Shown: in pieces, positions 1 through 12,971 of the stretch
Layout of the letters: the number at the start of each line of letters is the position of its first letter
Numbering within the stretch: position 1 is the stretch's first letter
Assembly (NCBI GenBank): GCA_940671915.1
Contig: CALNVZ010003426.1
Span: 18,744,166 to 18,808,165, forward strand
Direction: 5' to 3'
From: Paracentrotus lividus
Lineage: Eukaryota > Echinodermata > Echinoidea > Camarodonta > Echinidae
DNA: 64,000 bases
Notes under the pieces: model-generated
Database searches by the model: none
What the model was told of the DNA's origin: nothing
The model's input: the letters and a program-made list of their open reading frames with translations, nothing else
Made by a program: the position numbers and the translations under genes

Positions 1-260
1 CCAAACTGTAATGGGTCACAGAGTTAGGGTCCTTTGAAGGTTATAGGTACAAAACCCATTTTTCCAAGTTTTTCGTTTTTAGGGTATGAAACCAACTTTT
101 TAAACATTTTTGGTTTCATAGTTTTGGGGGGTTTTGTCACACAAAGTTTCAATGAAACGCAATTTCATTTGTCAAAGGACCTATCTCAATGGCAATGAGA
201 GGGGTGATCGCAATGAGTCTCTTGGAAACTTGTAAAAAATGGGTTATATATATTTATATA
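1..260. other. Unassigned AT-rich sequence
   Basis: No open frame, repeat end or RNA gene could be recognised. It precedes a small transposon. Confidence 0.3.
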
Positions 261-670
261 CAGCGCTTGATCCAGGGGCCCCTACTGGGCCGCCCCCGGC
301 GCTACGCGCCCCCCCCCCCTAAACAAAAAAACAAAAGCAAAAAAAATCCATAGAGATAAAAAAGAACAAAGTCAGCGAATTGCCAAACAACGCGCGCTCA
401 GTACAACAATAGATGAGCGGCGTGCCAATCGATACCCCTATAGCTAATATATAATGACCTATTTGATGACGAAGGCCATAAAAAATTAACACCTACCCCC
501 CCCCCCCCTGCCCCCCCCCCTTTTATCGCTCGGTCGGCCAACGTGACCTGAAAAATTTTGAGTGTACCTTTTTGCTCGCCCAATGTAACAGGAAAAAAAA
601 TTAGGGTGTACCAAAATCTGAAATTCCGATTTTGGGCCCCCCCTGTAATGAAATCCTGGATCCGCCACTG
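261..670. mobile_element. hAT-like MITE
   Basis: The left end reads CAGCGCTTGATCCAGG. The right end, read on the other strand, is CAGTGGCGGATCCAGG. This gives an imperfect 16-bp terminal inverted repeat starting with CAG, set in TATATA-rich flanks. The roughly 410-bp interior has C- and G-runs and no transposase. Short open frames here are not genes. Fragments with the same GGATCC-containing end occur near 16800 and 46160, so it is a dispersed family. The hAT assignment rests on the CAG ends only. Confidence 0.5.
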
Positions 671-1010
671 ATATATATATATAATAACAGAGATAACCAA
701 AATATGCCTGCCAATTTAAGGTTAAGATTATTTTTCATCAAAGTGAAGAAATTTATTTATAAATGCATTTCATGATATCGATCAATTCAAATATGGTGAA
801 AAATTAAGGGTCATTGGAAAGGGGGACTTAAATAGGGGCTCAGAATTAAACATTTGAGGACCTTCAAAAATAATTTAAAAATCCCCACATTGAGGAGGGG
901 GCTCTTTGGGGCTCGATCTCCAGTGTTCTCCACCCTTTTGAAATTTTTGGGGAGCTTATTGATCCCCTCCGGACCTCCCCGCTCGTGTGGTGAGTGGTGC
1001 TACTATATAT
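671..1010. other. Unassigned spacer
   Basis: AT-rich with a few G- and C-rich stretches (890-990). No gene or repeat boundary is seen. Confidence 0.3.
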
Positions 1011-1703
1011 AGGTGAGCGGCGAAATCCCCAAAGAGGCTTATTTCTTGTACTTTAATGCACCCGACTGGATTAAAGCAACAAGATACCTTATTTTAAAGG
1101 AAATTTTCTGAATTTTTCGAAAATGAGCATAAAAGTTGCGGCATCTTGTAGCATCACCATGGAAACTAGCTTTGAATAGGCCACGCCCATTTTTATGACA
1201 AAATTTATGAATATTAAATTACGAGTCATTCAATTGGCCGATTAAGAATTTTGGACATTTTTGGGGCTTGCCCTATGTTGAAAACACCATAGATATAACT
1301 GAAAATTGCTCACTTACAATTTCATAAAAAATTGAAGTAAATTCAAGATCAAGTTTGTTGCCTAGCAACAGATTTTTGCATAGCAACCATTTACCCACTT
1401 GCTCAAATGTTGAATTTTCCAATTCCAAACGGAATTTCTATGTATTTAAAGTTATGAAATCAAACTAATTTAGTTTTAAGGTTGAAATATGTTGATATTG
1501 ATTGTAGAAGGATGACACAAAAAGAAAAAAATTATATAAAGAATGAATTTTAATGCAAATTTTGTTAAACATCACCTAACCAAACCCCTGTCATCATGGA
1601 AATATGACAAAACTACTGTAAATCGGTATAATATTCAACTGTATTTAACAATATTTGTCTACACATGGATAAAAGGGTGCCGAATGAAGGTAAATATTGA
1701 AAG

Positions 1704-2198
1704 AAACCAAACATAAAACCCTTTACCGTAGAAAATACTTCAAATATGACATATTTCTAAGCATTGATGGTAAACAATATGTTGCCTAGCAACCACTTTT
1801 TACCTAGCAACCATGTCTGTAAATCGTATTTAGAGCTTAAAACCAGTTAGAACGGGTATATATTACTTTAAACCAACCATAAAACCTTTTACCTTAGAAT
1901 TACTTCAAACATGACACATTTCTAAGTATCCATGGTGAACATTATGTTGCCTAGCAACCACATTTGACCTAGCAACCATGTCTGTAAATCGTATTTAGAG
2001 CTTAAAACCAGTTAGAACGGGTTTATATTACATTAAACCAACCATTAAACCTTTTACCTTAGAATTACTTCAAACATGACACATTTCTAAGTATCCATGG
2101 TGAACATTATGTTGCCTAGCAACCACATTTGACCTAGCAACCATGTCTGTAAATCGTATTTAGAGCTTAAAACCTGTTTGAACTTGGGTTATATTGTT
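1704..2198 (+). repeat. Three 165-bp tandem units with X-box-like palindromes
   Basis: Three head-to-tail units of 165-166 bp each contain GTTGCCTAGCAAC at 1781, 1946 and 2111, followed by a half site CCTAGCAACCATG. A fourth palindrome lies at 1357. The right arm has the inverted form at 7812, 7981 and 8395. The 13-mer resembles the RFX X-box (GTTGCC-N-GCAAC type). No function is shown; the units are part of the long-inverted-repeat element. Confidence 0.75.
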
Positions 2199-3116
2199 GG
2201 GTTTTCTATGAACAGGGCTCCAAAAGACACTTGGAACTAAAATACTTTAATTAGATTCATTGATATTGTCATTCTTTGAAGATGCAGAGGAAATTTCCAT
2301 AGCAACAACATTTTACCTGACAACCTCCCCTCTTGATCATGCTTAAGGCTTTTAAGCAGTTTAAACTTAATATTCAATCAATGTCTTTTATTATTTGAAT
2401 AGTAGGTGGCACCCTATAGCGCTATTCATTTGATTGAAATCAAGATTTTTGGTTGTTGAGGAATTATAAGTTATTTCCATAGCAACAACAAAATTTTACT
2501 TAGCAACCGCACCTCTATGCAATGTTTGAAGCTTTAAAGTAGTATAAACTTGGTTATTTTATTGGCGTCTTTTATCATTCAAAAAGTAAGACCTACATGT
2601 ATCCCTAATTTATATCTACTTTTGTAGTGTTAGAATGTTATATAATGAATTTGTTGGAGTTGCAAAATTTTGTTGTTTAAGAATTAGAAATTTACTGAGA
2701 AATAACACATTTATATAAATTATCTACACCCTTTAAGCAGTTAAAACTTGGTTATTTTGTGGGGGTCTTTTATTTTTTGAATAGCAGGCCTTATACATGT
2801 ATATTTCTGTGGTGTTATAATCTCACTTTTCCAATTTTAATGGAATTGCAAATTTTTTTTAATTGAAAATTGACAATAAAGCCAATACAAACCAAGAGCC
2901 TTCTATAGCATCACCTCAAGTCACTGAATTCTGCCCTGATTCCTAACCCATAATGCAATATCCTGAGCAGTTTGGTCATATAATGCAGACCCATTTGCAT
3001 GATACCACACCTTTTCTAGTCACTAGATTTATTATTTTTTATGTTACCAATTAACAAAACATATACTTTTCCCCTCAAAACATTTTAGTTCCCCAATTTG
3101 ATTTATATACTGTATG

Positions 3117-3405
3117 GAAGCGTCGTGGTGTAGTGGTTCTGACTCTCGCCTTTCAATCAGAGGGTGGCAGGTTCGAATCCCAGCCCGGCGTTAATTGCCT
3201 TCGGCAAGAAATTCATCCACAATTTGCTGCACTCGACCCAGGTGAGGTGAATGGGGACCTGGTAGGAATATTTATTCCTTGAAACGCAGAGCGCGTAAAA
3301 GCTGCACTGCTAAAGCAAGGGTAATTATGCTGCGTAATTGTAGAGCGCTTAGAGACTTCTGATAAAGGAAGTGTTAGGCGCTTTATAAGCAGGTATAAGT
3401 ATTAA
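3117..3405 (+). repeat. tRNA-derived SINE
   Basis: The head has an A box (GTGGTGTAGTGG) and a B box (GGTTCGAATCCC) with tRNA-like spacing. A tRNA-unrelated body and a tail ending in GCGCTTTATAAGCAGGTAT follow. Related copies lie at 24457 and 43886. The CCA-less body and the dispersed copies argue for a SINE, not a tRNA gene. Confidence 0.75.
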
Positions 3406-4260
3406 GTTATTGATAAGTATCTCAAAGGGTATATTTTAAGACTAGCCTTTTATAACACACAGTCAGTGAGAATGTTGGTTAGTTCGCTCTTGCTTTAAAT
3501 TTATTTTTTTTTACATAGCAACTACACCTCTATATCATAAAGCTTTTAAGCAGTTTAAACTTTAAAAATTTCGCCCGGAAATATGGTCGTAAGTCATGAA
3601 GTGGACAATCCTGACTGAGAGTGATACATGTAGGTCTATAACTTCCATTCTGCGCATGGGGATGATTATTATCAAATCCTTATTTTAAATTCAAGACTTT
3701 AATCACCACTAGACAAGATCTGGGGTACCGTTGCATATATTGGGTTACACCAAGTTAGCTATCTGATAGAAAGCTACCGATAGGGGTGAAGTTAGACAAC
3801 ACTCTCTGGATTAGCCGTATAGGACTGAACCTTATTTCAATCCCAAAAAATTAGATATTTTCCGCTCTTCCAGACTAGTCATTTCAACATGATGACGGCC
3901 ATTAGATCTCATGTAGGATGCTTATTTAGAAAAGATGGCTCTTGATGGTTATGGTTATGAATAAAAGATGGCTGGCCAAAATGGCAAGTGACTACTGAGA
4001 CCTCACCTCTAGTTCATGGACAAATTCTGTAGTATCCACAAAGTGTTGTCCAAGCATGACAATATGCCATCCTTATAAGTGTAGATTTCTAGACATTACT
4101 CATCTTGTGTGAGGCTCCCCAACCCAGGCTATCCCGATCATTGCATCTGGTTCTGTTAAAATCTGAAGAAATTTAAAGTCCACATGCTTGAACTGGTTTT
4201 TAACATGATTATGAACTACTTAAACTCATTGACGCTAATCAGTTTTAGCATAATATGTAT
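3406..4260. other. Unassigned interior of the long-inverted-repeat element
   Basis: AT-rich, without convincing open frames or recognisable termini. Confidence 0.3.
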
Positions 4261-4269
4261 GCAACGAAG

Positions 4270-5690
4270 AAGCTACAGAACACTGTATCAGGACATGTCT
4301 CCCAGAGGATAACAAGGGAGGACTCCCTCCCGACAACTCCCTTGGACATACTGATAACAGCTTCCCTGCAATACGGCTCCCCGTAGGCGATCTCTGCGGA
4401 GGACCAGTCCCCGAAGGACACCTCCTCTGGTGCATAACTCCCCCAAAGGACAGCTCCCTCAGAGGGCAACTCCCTCCAGATGACGAATCCTTCCAGAGGA
4501 CAATTCCCCAGGAGGAAACTCCCCGGAGGACAGGTCCCCCGAAGGAAAACTCCCCTACAGGATAACATCTCACCTCATTTTAAATGTTTTCAGGAAAAAA
4601 TATTTATTTCATGCCAGCCCTTTCTCTTTTCCCTTGTAATATACATGTAAATAAATTATTCTAGTGCTTCTCATTACTGTTCTTCAGGAGGAGCCCCTCA
4701 GGGATGACAAACAGGGATAGGGATGGTTTAAGGAGGTTTTATCCCTTTGGCTTACATAGTGATTTGTGGCACAGTTGCTAATTATTCAAAATAAATGTTC
4801 ATCCTTTTGTTCCCAATTTTGCGACGATCGAAGTACACTCAAGAACATAACAAATCTGTAGCATTTTCCGAATATCATCCTTCTTCATTTTCTCAACTTT
4901 GCCTTCTACTACTCATCATGTTCGACAGGACAGTAACCTTGGATACCATTTACTCAGGTCTGCTTAGAAAAGAGAGAGAAAAGGAAATTGTACGGTAACC
5001 GTTCCTTTGGGCGTGGTCATAACAATCTTGCTGTTTTCCGGTCATCAATACTGTTTGTCATTACACGTTCAAATGTCCTTTTTGGGAGTTGTCCACCACG
5101 GCAGTTGATCTCTAGGGAATTTGTCCTCCGGAAGAGTTGCCAATTGGGGGAATTATCCTCTGGAGGAGTTGTCCATCAGGACAAATGACCTCCAGAGGAT
5201 TTGTCCTCCAGGGAGTCGCCCATCAGGGGAATTGTCCTCCAGAGGAGTTGTTCTCCGTGGTAGTTGTTCATCAAAGGTATTGCTTCTTGAGGAGTTGTCC
5301 ATAGGGGAATTGTCCTCTGGAGAAGTTTTCCATCAGGGCAATTGTCCTCCAGGGGATTTGTCCTCCAGTGAGTCGTCTCTCAGGGGAATTGTTCTCCAGA
5401 GGAGTTGTTCTCCGTGGTGGTTGTGGATCAGAGGTATCGTCCTCTGGAGGAGTTTTCAGTTGGGGTATTGTTCTCTGGAGGTGTTGTCCATCGGGGGAAT
5501 TGTCCTCCAGGTACTTGTCAACCGGGGAAGTTTTCCTTGGGGGTGGTTGTCTTCCGGGGAGTTGTCCTCTTGGGGACTTGTCCTCCAGATTAGATTTAAT
5601 CGGGGTAGTTGCCCTCTGGGGAACCATTCCCCGGGAAATATGTCGTCCATGGGAGTTGTCCTAAGGAAAAGTTGTCAAGTGTGATTTGTC
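4270..5690. repeat. Foldback of degenerate GTTGTCCTCC words
   Basis: In 4290-4560 the words GGACAACTCCC and AGAGGACA recur every 15-20 bp. In 5060-5690 the reverse complements (TTGTCCTCCAGAGGAGTTGTCC) recur with similar spacing. The two blocks are therefore inverted arms around a roughly 500-bp AT-rich spacer. Long frames on both strands (up to 187 codons) are by-products of the repeat. It resembles in architecture the foldback class (Drosophila FB, sea-urchin TU elements), whose arms contain short tandem repeats. Confidence 0.65.
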
Positions 5691-6240
5691 TTATGCCTCG
5701 ATCATAGTTCGTGCTTCGGGCCTGTACGGCGAGGGGAATGAGTCGTTTTTATAATCCTTTCTGCTTTTTTTTCGCACAAGATTTACCCGAAGAGTGACTA
5801 TGATAGAGACCAGCTATTGTCTCTATCCCTTTACCCCCAAATCTTTGATTTCGGGGCCCATACGGTGAGTAGGAAAATACATGTTGACCATTACGTACGG
5901 TTCCCGGCCGGCTCTCTTACGATTGTATGTGCACAATGGAATATTTTCCAGTAGTCATGCTATAAATATAGGGGAGCCGGGAAGACCTGCTGCATGGTTT
6001 CGATTTCCCCGGCGTTTTTTCGGAACCCGGTAGGCCGTAGAAAACCTGTGGAGTCACAAAAAGGACCCAAGCAAGGTCCTATCGGTAGCCCGACGGGTCG
6101 CTGCCGTAACGGGGCGGGCTGCGTCCGTTTTTTCAGTCAGTTCTCGAAATAAAATATCGATGGGCCTCTTTCGATACAGTTCCTGTGCGACTCTCCTGCT
6201 GCCCCCCGCCAGGGCCCCTTAAAGGTTTCTGATCATTATG
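5691..6240 (+). other. GC-rich, promoter-like or LTR-like block
   Basis: A locally GC-rich stretch in AT-rich surroundings holds TATAAATA at about 5961 and AATAAA at about 6149, some 190 bp downstream. A TATA box followed by a polyadenylation signal is what a solo LTR would show, but no partner repeat, primer site or coding region is visible. It could also be a captured promoter. The call is weak. Confidence 0.25.
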
Positions 6241-6940
6241 TACAAGCTAATCTATGTCCTGCAATTTATTTTGTTCATTAATTTATTATTATTATTATTG
6301 TGTGTTTGTTTTTTTTTGTTTGTTTGTTTGTTTTTTTTTTCTTTTAGGGCGGGGGCGGGGTGGTTGTCGTAGGAAAGACCACTTTGGTATATTCAAATGT
6401 TTTGTCGAACAGGTCTGCTTACATAGGTCTATAAGCATCTAATAACGTTTCCCATTTTTTCACCTAATCCTGGATATTAAATAGGTGTTCAAATGAAAAT
6501 GTGCTTTTTATCAATTTCGTCTTTCAACTATAAGTTTTATGGATAGTCTAATTTATTTGTTTAGATTTAGAGCAACAAAATTTAATTTTTAAAAAATTGA
6601 ACAAATTCTAGAGGATCGAGCTCGAGTCCTCTGAATGAGAGTCTGTGCTTCATACCACTCGGCTGTTATTGCTGAGACCGAAATCAAAATTCCTAATTTA
6701 AATGAACCAAACTAGGATATATTAGTCTATGTTGAAGGTTGATTTCAAGCATCAATTAAATTAAATTAATCATACAAAAATTGTGAAATCGACTGATGCT
6801 ATTCGTCATCCGGGCCCCGGAACTGGGTATGTGATCGTGCCTTTAAGGGAAGTTGTCCTCTGTGGGAAATATTCTAGAACCATCGGTCAGGATGGTCCAC
6901 TTCAGACCATATTATCAGGCAAAATTTGTGTGATTTGTAT
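6241..6940. other. Unassigned interior sequence
   Basis: Poly-T and TTTG runs (6290-6345), then AT-rich DNA without a supported gene. Confidence 0.3.
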
Positions 6941-8744
6941 AAAATATGTTTGTTGTTGCTGGGTTGCTTTTTTGCTATGGAAATTCTTTCTAATTCTTCA
7001 AAAACAAAAATTCTGATTGAATTAATATGATACGAGGTAGAAATATTACTATAGGAGTATTTAGGGTATGAGCTTACTGTTTAGAGAATAAAAATTACCA
7101 ACAGAATCGCAGTTTAAACTGCTTAAAAGCAAAAATGTTTAAGTAGAATATTTATTTTAATGTGAATTCTTCATCACCAAAATGTTGGATTTCCACTCAA
7201 ATTATCAAATGAGATTATAACACCGCAGAAATAGTTAGGTATAAAGTATAGGGCCTACTGTAAATAATGACAAGATTCCTAATATTAATAACCAATAATT
7301 GCTTAAAGAATTTCAAGTATTATATATATATATGTGGTTGCTAGGTGAATTTCTAATCAATTTATTATATGAGATTTTAACATGACAAAAGTATATACTT
7401 TAGGGATAGGGCTTACTCTTTAAATAATAAAAGATGCCGACAAGATAACCAAGTTTATACTGCCTTAAAGATTTAAACACGGCATAGAGGTACGGTTGCT
7501 CGGCAAAATGAGGTTGTTGCTGTGAAATCTCTCCGAATTCCTCAAAAACAAAACTATGTGATTCCAATCAAATAAATGATAGTATACATAGGGTAACAAC
7601 TACTATTTAAATAATAAAATACACTGACAGAATATAATAATGTTGTTTTTCAAATGATGACAATTTCAATCAATTCGATACAATGGAATAAGGTGTTACG
7701 GTTGTATCTTTCGGGGTCCTGTTTATAGAAAACCACAACAAAATAACTCAAGTTCAAACTGGTTTAAAGCCCTAAATGTGATTTACAGACATGGTTGCTA
7801 AGTAAAATGTGGTTGCTAGGCAACATAATGATTACCATGGATGCATAGAAATGTGTCATAATATATTAGTTTTTATAAGGTTAGGGGACTTATGGTTGGT
7901 TTCTTTCAATATATACCAATACAAACTGGTTTAATGCTCTAAATAAGATTTTTACAGACATGGTTGCTAGGTAAAAAGTGGTTGCTAGGCAACATAATGT
8001 TCACCATCGATGCTTAGAAATGTAATATTTGAAGAAGTGTCTAAGGTAAAGGGTTTTCATGGTTTGTTTCTTTGAATATATACCTTCATTTTGCACCCTT
8101 TTAACCCTGTGTATACAGGATAGAGTTAAATACAAGTGAATATATACAGATTTACCGTAGATTTGACATATTTTCATGATGACAAGGGTTTGTTTGGCAA
8201 TAATTTGCGTTAAAATTCATTGTTTATATGGATTTTTTTTTTTTGTGTCATCCCTCTACAATCCATTTCAACATATTTTCAGCATTAAAACTAGATTAGT
8301 TTGATTTTATAACTTTAAAAACATAGAAATTGCATTTGGAATAGGAAATTTCAACGTTTGTGCATGCAGGTAAATGGTTGCTATGCAAAAATCTGTTGCT
8401 AGGCAACAAAATTGATTTTGAATTTACTTCAATTTTTTATAGGATTGTAATAGAGGAATTTTCAGTTATATCTATATTGGTTTCAACATAGTGCAAGCCC
8501 AAGAAATGTCCAAAAACTCTTACACGGCCAAGTAAATGACCCATACTTTAATTTTCATGATTTTTGTCATAAAAATGGGCGTGGTCTGTTCAAAGCTAAT
8601 TTCCATGGTGATGCTACAAGATGCGGCAATCTTTATGCTCATTTTCGGAAAATTCAGAAAATTTCCTTTGAAATAAGGTATCTTGTTGCTTTAATCCAGT
8701 CGGGTGCATTAAAGTCTCAAAATTTAGCCTCTTGCCGCTCACCT

Positions 8745-10234
8745 AATAGTCTATTGTTTTTATTTCTTTCCCCATGAATACGCCCTAGCTTAATACTACT
8801 TAAGTTTGTAGAAATAAGAAATATCGTGAATATGACCCACAATAAAATTGATGCGATTACACATGTGTGTACAATAAACAGATATTCGTACTAGACAGAA
8901 TATGCCGAAATGTTGGTGGGCCGAGTTATTTTGACACAGTACAGTACAAGATTGAGGTATCATCGGCAACCGGTAGTGTCATTAATTAAAATGAGCAATA
9001 ACAACGTTTTTTTTCGACTTAACGACTCTTGACGAGTGATTTAGATATTTCAAGTGGATTACGAGGTATGTATTTATGTATATGCCTATGAATATAAAGG
9101 ACATTTATCTATGTAAAGAGTTATTGAATTATTATTGACCTGTTTTTAAACACAGAAATCGGTAGGATGGGGGGCCCGTTGTCCGGACACTTAAGCCGCT
9201 AAAAACATCATCTTTTGCTCTGAATTTTCTCAAAATTTGTGCAGTAAATAGCAAAAATATTTGTGAATATTTATGCTTTGTTATATTGTCTGATATTACT
9301 TTCAATCGATTAAAGAAATATTGATCACAAAGCTCCGAAAATTGCCTTCTTGTCCGGACAAACAACCCGTCCGGACATACAACAACTGGGTATAAATCGG
9401 ACGTCGATTCAGTTCACCTACAGTTCATACGTTCACTTGCCATTGCCATTCCATTGCATGCATTGGCATTCACGCCGAATAATGCACTCTTTTCCTAATT
9501 TCCAGAAAAAAAACAACAACTAGCATTACATATCAATTAACATAACACTGTAAATTAATTGGAATGAATAGAAGGCAATAGTCTATAGTATGATAAATTT
9601 TTAGTAGACTGAATAATTTGCTTTTTGTTTAGGCTAACTTAATAATTTTTGTTTTTTGTTGTTCAAGATTCGAGAATCAAGTCATAATTTATGAAGTTGT
9701 TTCTGCTTTCGCTTAATAATTTGATCATTGTTTCAAGTCGTTGATCATGATTCATTATTGTCATTGTTCAAGTTTTATGAGATTCAAACGTTTCTAATAA
9801 GGTCAGTGGTATGACCATGAATGATGAGTGTGAGAGATGCGATGGTGGAACTGAGCTGGTAAAGATCATTACTTCGTGTGATCATTCTTTTTCAAGGAAT
9901 CTCAACACTCAAGAACCGTGGCGTGGGTTCAAGTTTCATGAATGCTGACACTTTATGACAGATGTCTTACAAAAACTGCTGCTAACATGTTCGTGTGGGG
10001 TGTGAAAATAAACAGTTGTGAAAAAGAAGATAGGTCTAGATCTAGACGTAAAGCAGCATTATAAGTTAGACTCTACTCTTCTTCGAATTTGACTGCCTTC
10101 AATTCTGAAGATTCTTGCAGTACTCGGGAAGGGGCTGGGTGCAATACACCCTTCTCTTTTTCGGATAGTGTATTATTTTTAACATAGGTTGTGACTCTCC
10201 TATACACAGGACCAACATTTTCGTCCTTTCCGCT
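8745..10234. other. Gene-free region
   Basis: No coding exon is recognised. GTCCGGAC palindromes occur near 9178, 9354 and 9371. A TATAAAT box at about 9391 is followed by an initiator-like TCAGTTC; it could be a core promoter for an upstream noncoding exon of the kinase gene, but nothing else supports that. Confidence 0.25.
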
Positions 10235-10341
10235 GGACGGAGTGTTTTCCGACTGCATTCACACCTGCAGTACATACAGCGGCGAGGCGCGCCTCTACAC
10301 AAAACGTTAGCTTTGATCAGTTTATTTTTAAGACGTCTTTC

Positions 10342-10428
10342 GGCATGCCTGGGACTCAATCCCATGCGTGATTAACCAAAACAAGCGCTGTCCACTCTGC
10401 GCTCTGAGCTACACCGCCTCCGTATTCA
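10342..10428 (-). repeat. tRNA-like SINE head, minus strand
   Basis: Read on the minus strand there is a GTGTAGCTCAGAGCGC A-box-like segment and a GGGATTGAGTCCC B-box-like segment about 40 bp apart. The acceptor ends do not pair well, so a degenerate SINE head is more likely than a working tRNA. Confidence 0.45.
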
Positions 10429-12971
10429 CATTAGTTAAAGCAAAGGCAAACAGAGGATACAGGAACAATAAATATAACTTAACTTGAAGAAGTCCAGTAG
10501 TGCACAGCAGTTGCTTTGTAAGAATAATCAGTGGGGTACTTTGCCATATTTACTCATACCAAATACAAGATAATGTGCATATTAAAATTAAGTCAGATTA
10601 AACAAGTTTAATAGAAATAAAGAGAATGGAGGAGCCAACTCAAAATGTAAGGGTCCAATTCATAATCTGAATAACCAAATTAAGAGATAAGAGGATGAAG
10701 ATGAATTTGATGTGATGATAACATAATAAGAATGTTGAACAAAAGAATCAGATGTGGAAATGTAATGAATGAACACATCTGAATAGGAAAGGAAGGATAG
10801 GACTATATGTTGAAAAGTCAATTTATAGGAAATTGATGAAAACTCCAGAATGGAAACAAAGCTGACCTAAATTATACCAAAGCTGAATTAGAGTTAACCT
10901 GAAACAAGCTTAACATTAGCAAAACCAAATATGCACAATTTTAATAGTCTTAGAAATCTACATGTATATCCTTCTTTCACAAAGATGCAGACTGAAAATT
11001 CAAAGGGAAAACAGATGGCAACACAAACATCAGTAATGTAAACAAAGCTGAACCACTTACATGTAAATACTAAAGCAACTTAAAAGCAAAAATGTGCAAT
11101 TAACAGCCTTGCACTAGCATGGCTAGCGCTAGCGTTGTGTGTTAGCGTGCCTCAGTACGACATGTATAAGAAGTGCAGATTTATGCGGTTGGAAAACACT
11201 CCGTCCATCGGTTAAGGCAAGCTAACTGATTAACCCATAGATGATAGAGATTTCCCATGGTCTAAATCAATCACTTTTTGATCCTCAAATTGGCAAAAAT
11301 TGTTTTTATTATTTCACTCCTGCAACCTTTAAAAAAAAAAAAAAAAAAATCAAATTTATAGTTAATAACACTTTACTAATGAAAATAACAAGATGCATCG
11401 AAAAAATTGCCAAATTGCATGTTAAAATAGCTATAATACGGTTTTCTTTGCGTTGCCAATTTAGAGATTTTGATGATTGTTTTCATTTGAACTGTACTAA
11501 TTCAAGAACCGTTCAATGTACAGTGGCAGAAAAAAAAATCCCTTTAGGTCAGTGATTTTTGCTCTTTCTGTTGATATGTAATTCATACTTCATGGCATTC
11601 TAGTTTCAGAGATAATGCAAGAGTGTCACTAAAAGGAGACATTGTCCTTGATGGGTTAATAAGGACGCTATTTGGTCTCGTTTGTAGGAGATTCAACCTT
11701 ATGTCCACTCATAGGACGATGTCACTAGTTTAGTATTGACCTCGTAGTGAAAGTGGGACTATGGATGAGAGGTTTTGTATCCTGGTCCATTGGTTTTCCC
11801 CCAAGGTTTTTCTAATTTTTGCAATAGATATCGACTCTGAATTAAGGCCCTCCTACATTGTATATCTACATGTAGATCTACATTGTATAATAATCAGAGC
11901 ATATGTATTCAATAAATTTGATTTCACTATCATGAAAAAACCGCCAAAACACCAAATTTGTTCCTATTGAGTGGAAAACCGTATGAGAACGTGTTTAGTC
12001 TTCAGTCTAAAATCTCGCCACGTTCCTGTCATAGCTTTGCTGCTAGCATGCCTATGTCCAATGTATGCACCTTAAAGCCAGTATACGTATATGTGTCCTA
12101 GTTTAAGAGGAGGATGTTCACCCATTTAGGGATAGATTAGATCCAGTCTACTCCATAAAATATGCCATTAACACTACCATTGTTAAATGGAAAGGCAATA
12201 TAAACTAATCATGCAAAAATGAGCTAGAAATATTGAGGAAATTTCAGATTCTATCAATTCTATCAATTCAATTTCTATCAATTCAATTTGTAAGCCACAA
12301 AATGTTATTTGTGTTTAAAGTCCAGAACTGCATGAAAGCAAATGAGTTCAAAGACATGGGCACATTCGTTTGGATATGATTGTAATTTGACTCCACACCA
12401 TCAATTTTGTGTCTTTATGTAACTGTAACTTTTATAGTGAGTTACAGAATGGGCATTCAGTAACTATGGAAACTAGTCTAAACCCACTCAGCAGCACAGT
12501 TCTATAATCTTTCCACATTTTGTACTTGTATATTTTATGAAATAAAGACACTAAAACGAGATTTCAAGTACTATAATTTTCTTTATTATAGTTAGATTCA
12601 ATCTTTCATATTATCTAAATGTGAATCCAAATTAATTTTTTCTTCTCCCAAAACTATACACTCAGCTTTAATGTGGAGTTGCCCAAGTATAATTTTATTA
12701 CTTTCACGCACAAAATGTTTGGGGTTAAATTTCCCCAACCATGATGGAATGAACCTGGGCAGTAGAATTTTGTTAAATTTATTTTTTATTCTTTATTTTC
12801 CTATTCTAAAGGATGACAGCACAAAACTATTAGACATTTATTAATGTGCATATAGACACTTACATATACATGTATGGCCCTTCCGTGATTTTTATGGCTC
12901 TTTCTTGCTTCAACCTTTTTCAAGGGCAAATCACTCTGTGCCCTTTCTATTATCTTTCACTGAGTGACCAT
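10429..12971. other. Gene-free region
   Basis: AT-rich with poly-A at 11332-11349 and a TATCAATTC minisatellite-like run at 12248-12290. No coding exon or RNA gene is recognised. A 16-bp inverted copy of 10235-10250 lies at 11191-11206. Confidence 0.3.

Larger units (their letters stand above)
1011..8744. mobile_element. 7.7-kb long-inverted-repeat element
   Basis: The left end AGGTGAGCGGC and the right end GCCGCTCACCT are inverted copies. Similarity continues inward for roughly 1.9 kb (about 1011-2880 against 6940-8744): the ACTTTAATGCACCCGACTGG block, the GTTGCCTAGCAAC block and the AAACTGCTTAAA blocks all recur in reverse order. TA dinucleotides flank both ends. The centre holds a SINE, an internally repetitive foldback and a GC-rich block. 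No transposase frame is visible, so this is probably a non-autonomous DNA transposon of the foldback type or a composite of insertions. The superfamily is not determined. Confidence 0.7.

Noticed and set aside
486-668. Minus-strand frames starting MADPGFHYRGGPK
   Set aside because: They translate the end of a dispersed MITE; similar peptides arise from other copies.
3121-3192. Possible tRNA gene
   Set aside because: The A and B boxes belong to a SINE with a long body and sister copies at 24457 and 43886.
5121-5684. Open frames of up to 187 codons on both strands
   Set aside because: They are by-products of the degenerate word repeat; both strands are open and the peptide is a shuffled repeat without a domain.
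9391-9420. TATA-box promoter for the kinase gene
   Set aside because: TATAAAT and an initiator-like site are present, but no exon or donor downstream could be tied to exon 1; left as a remark only.
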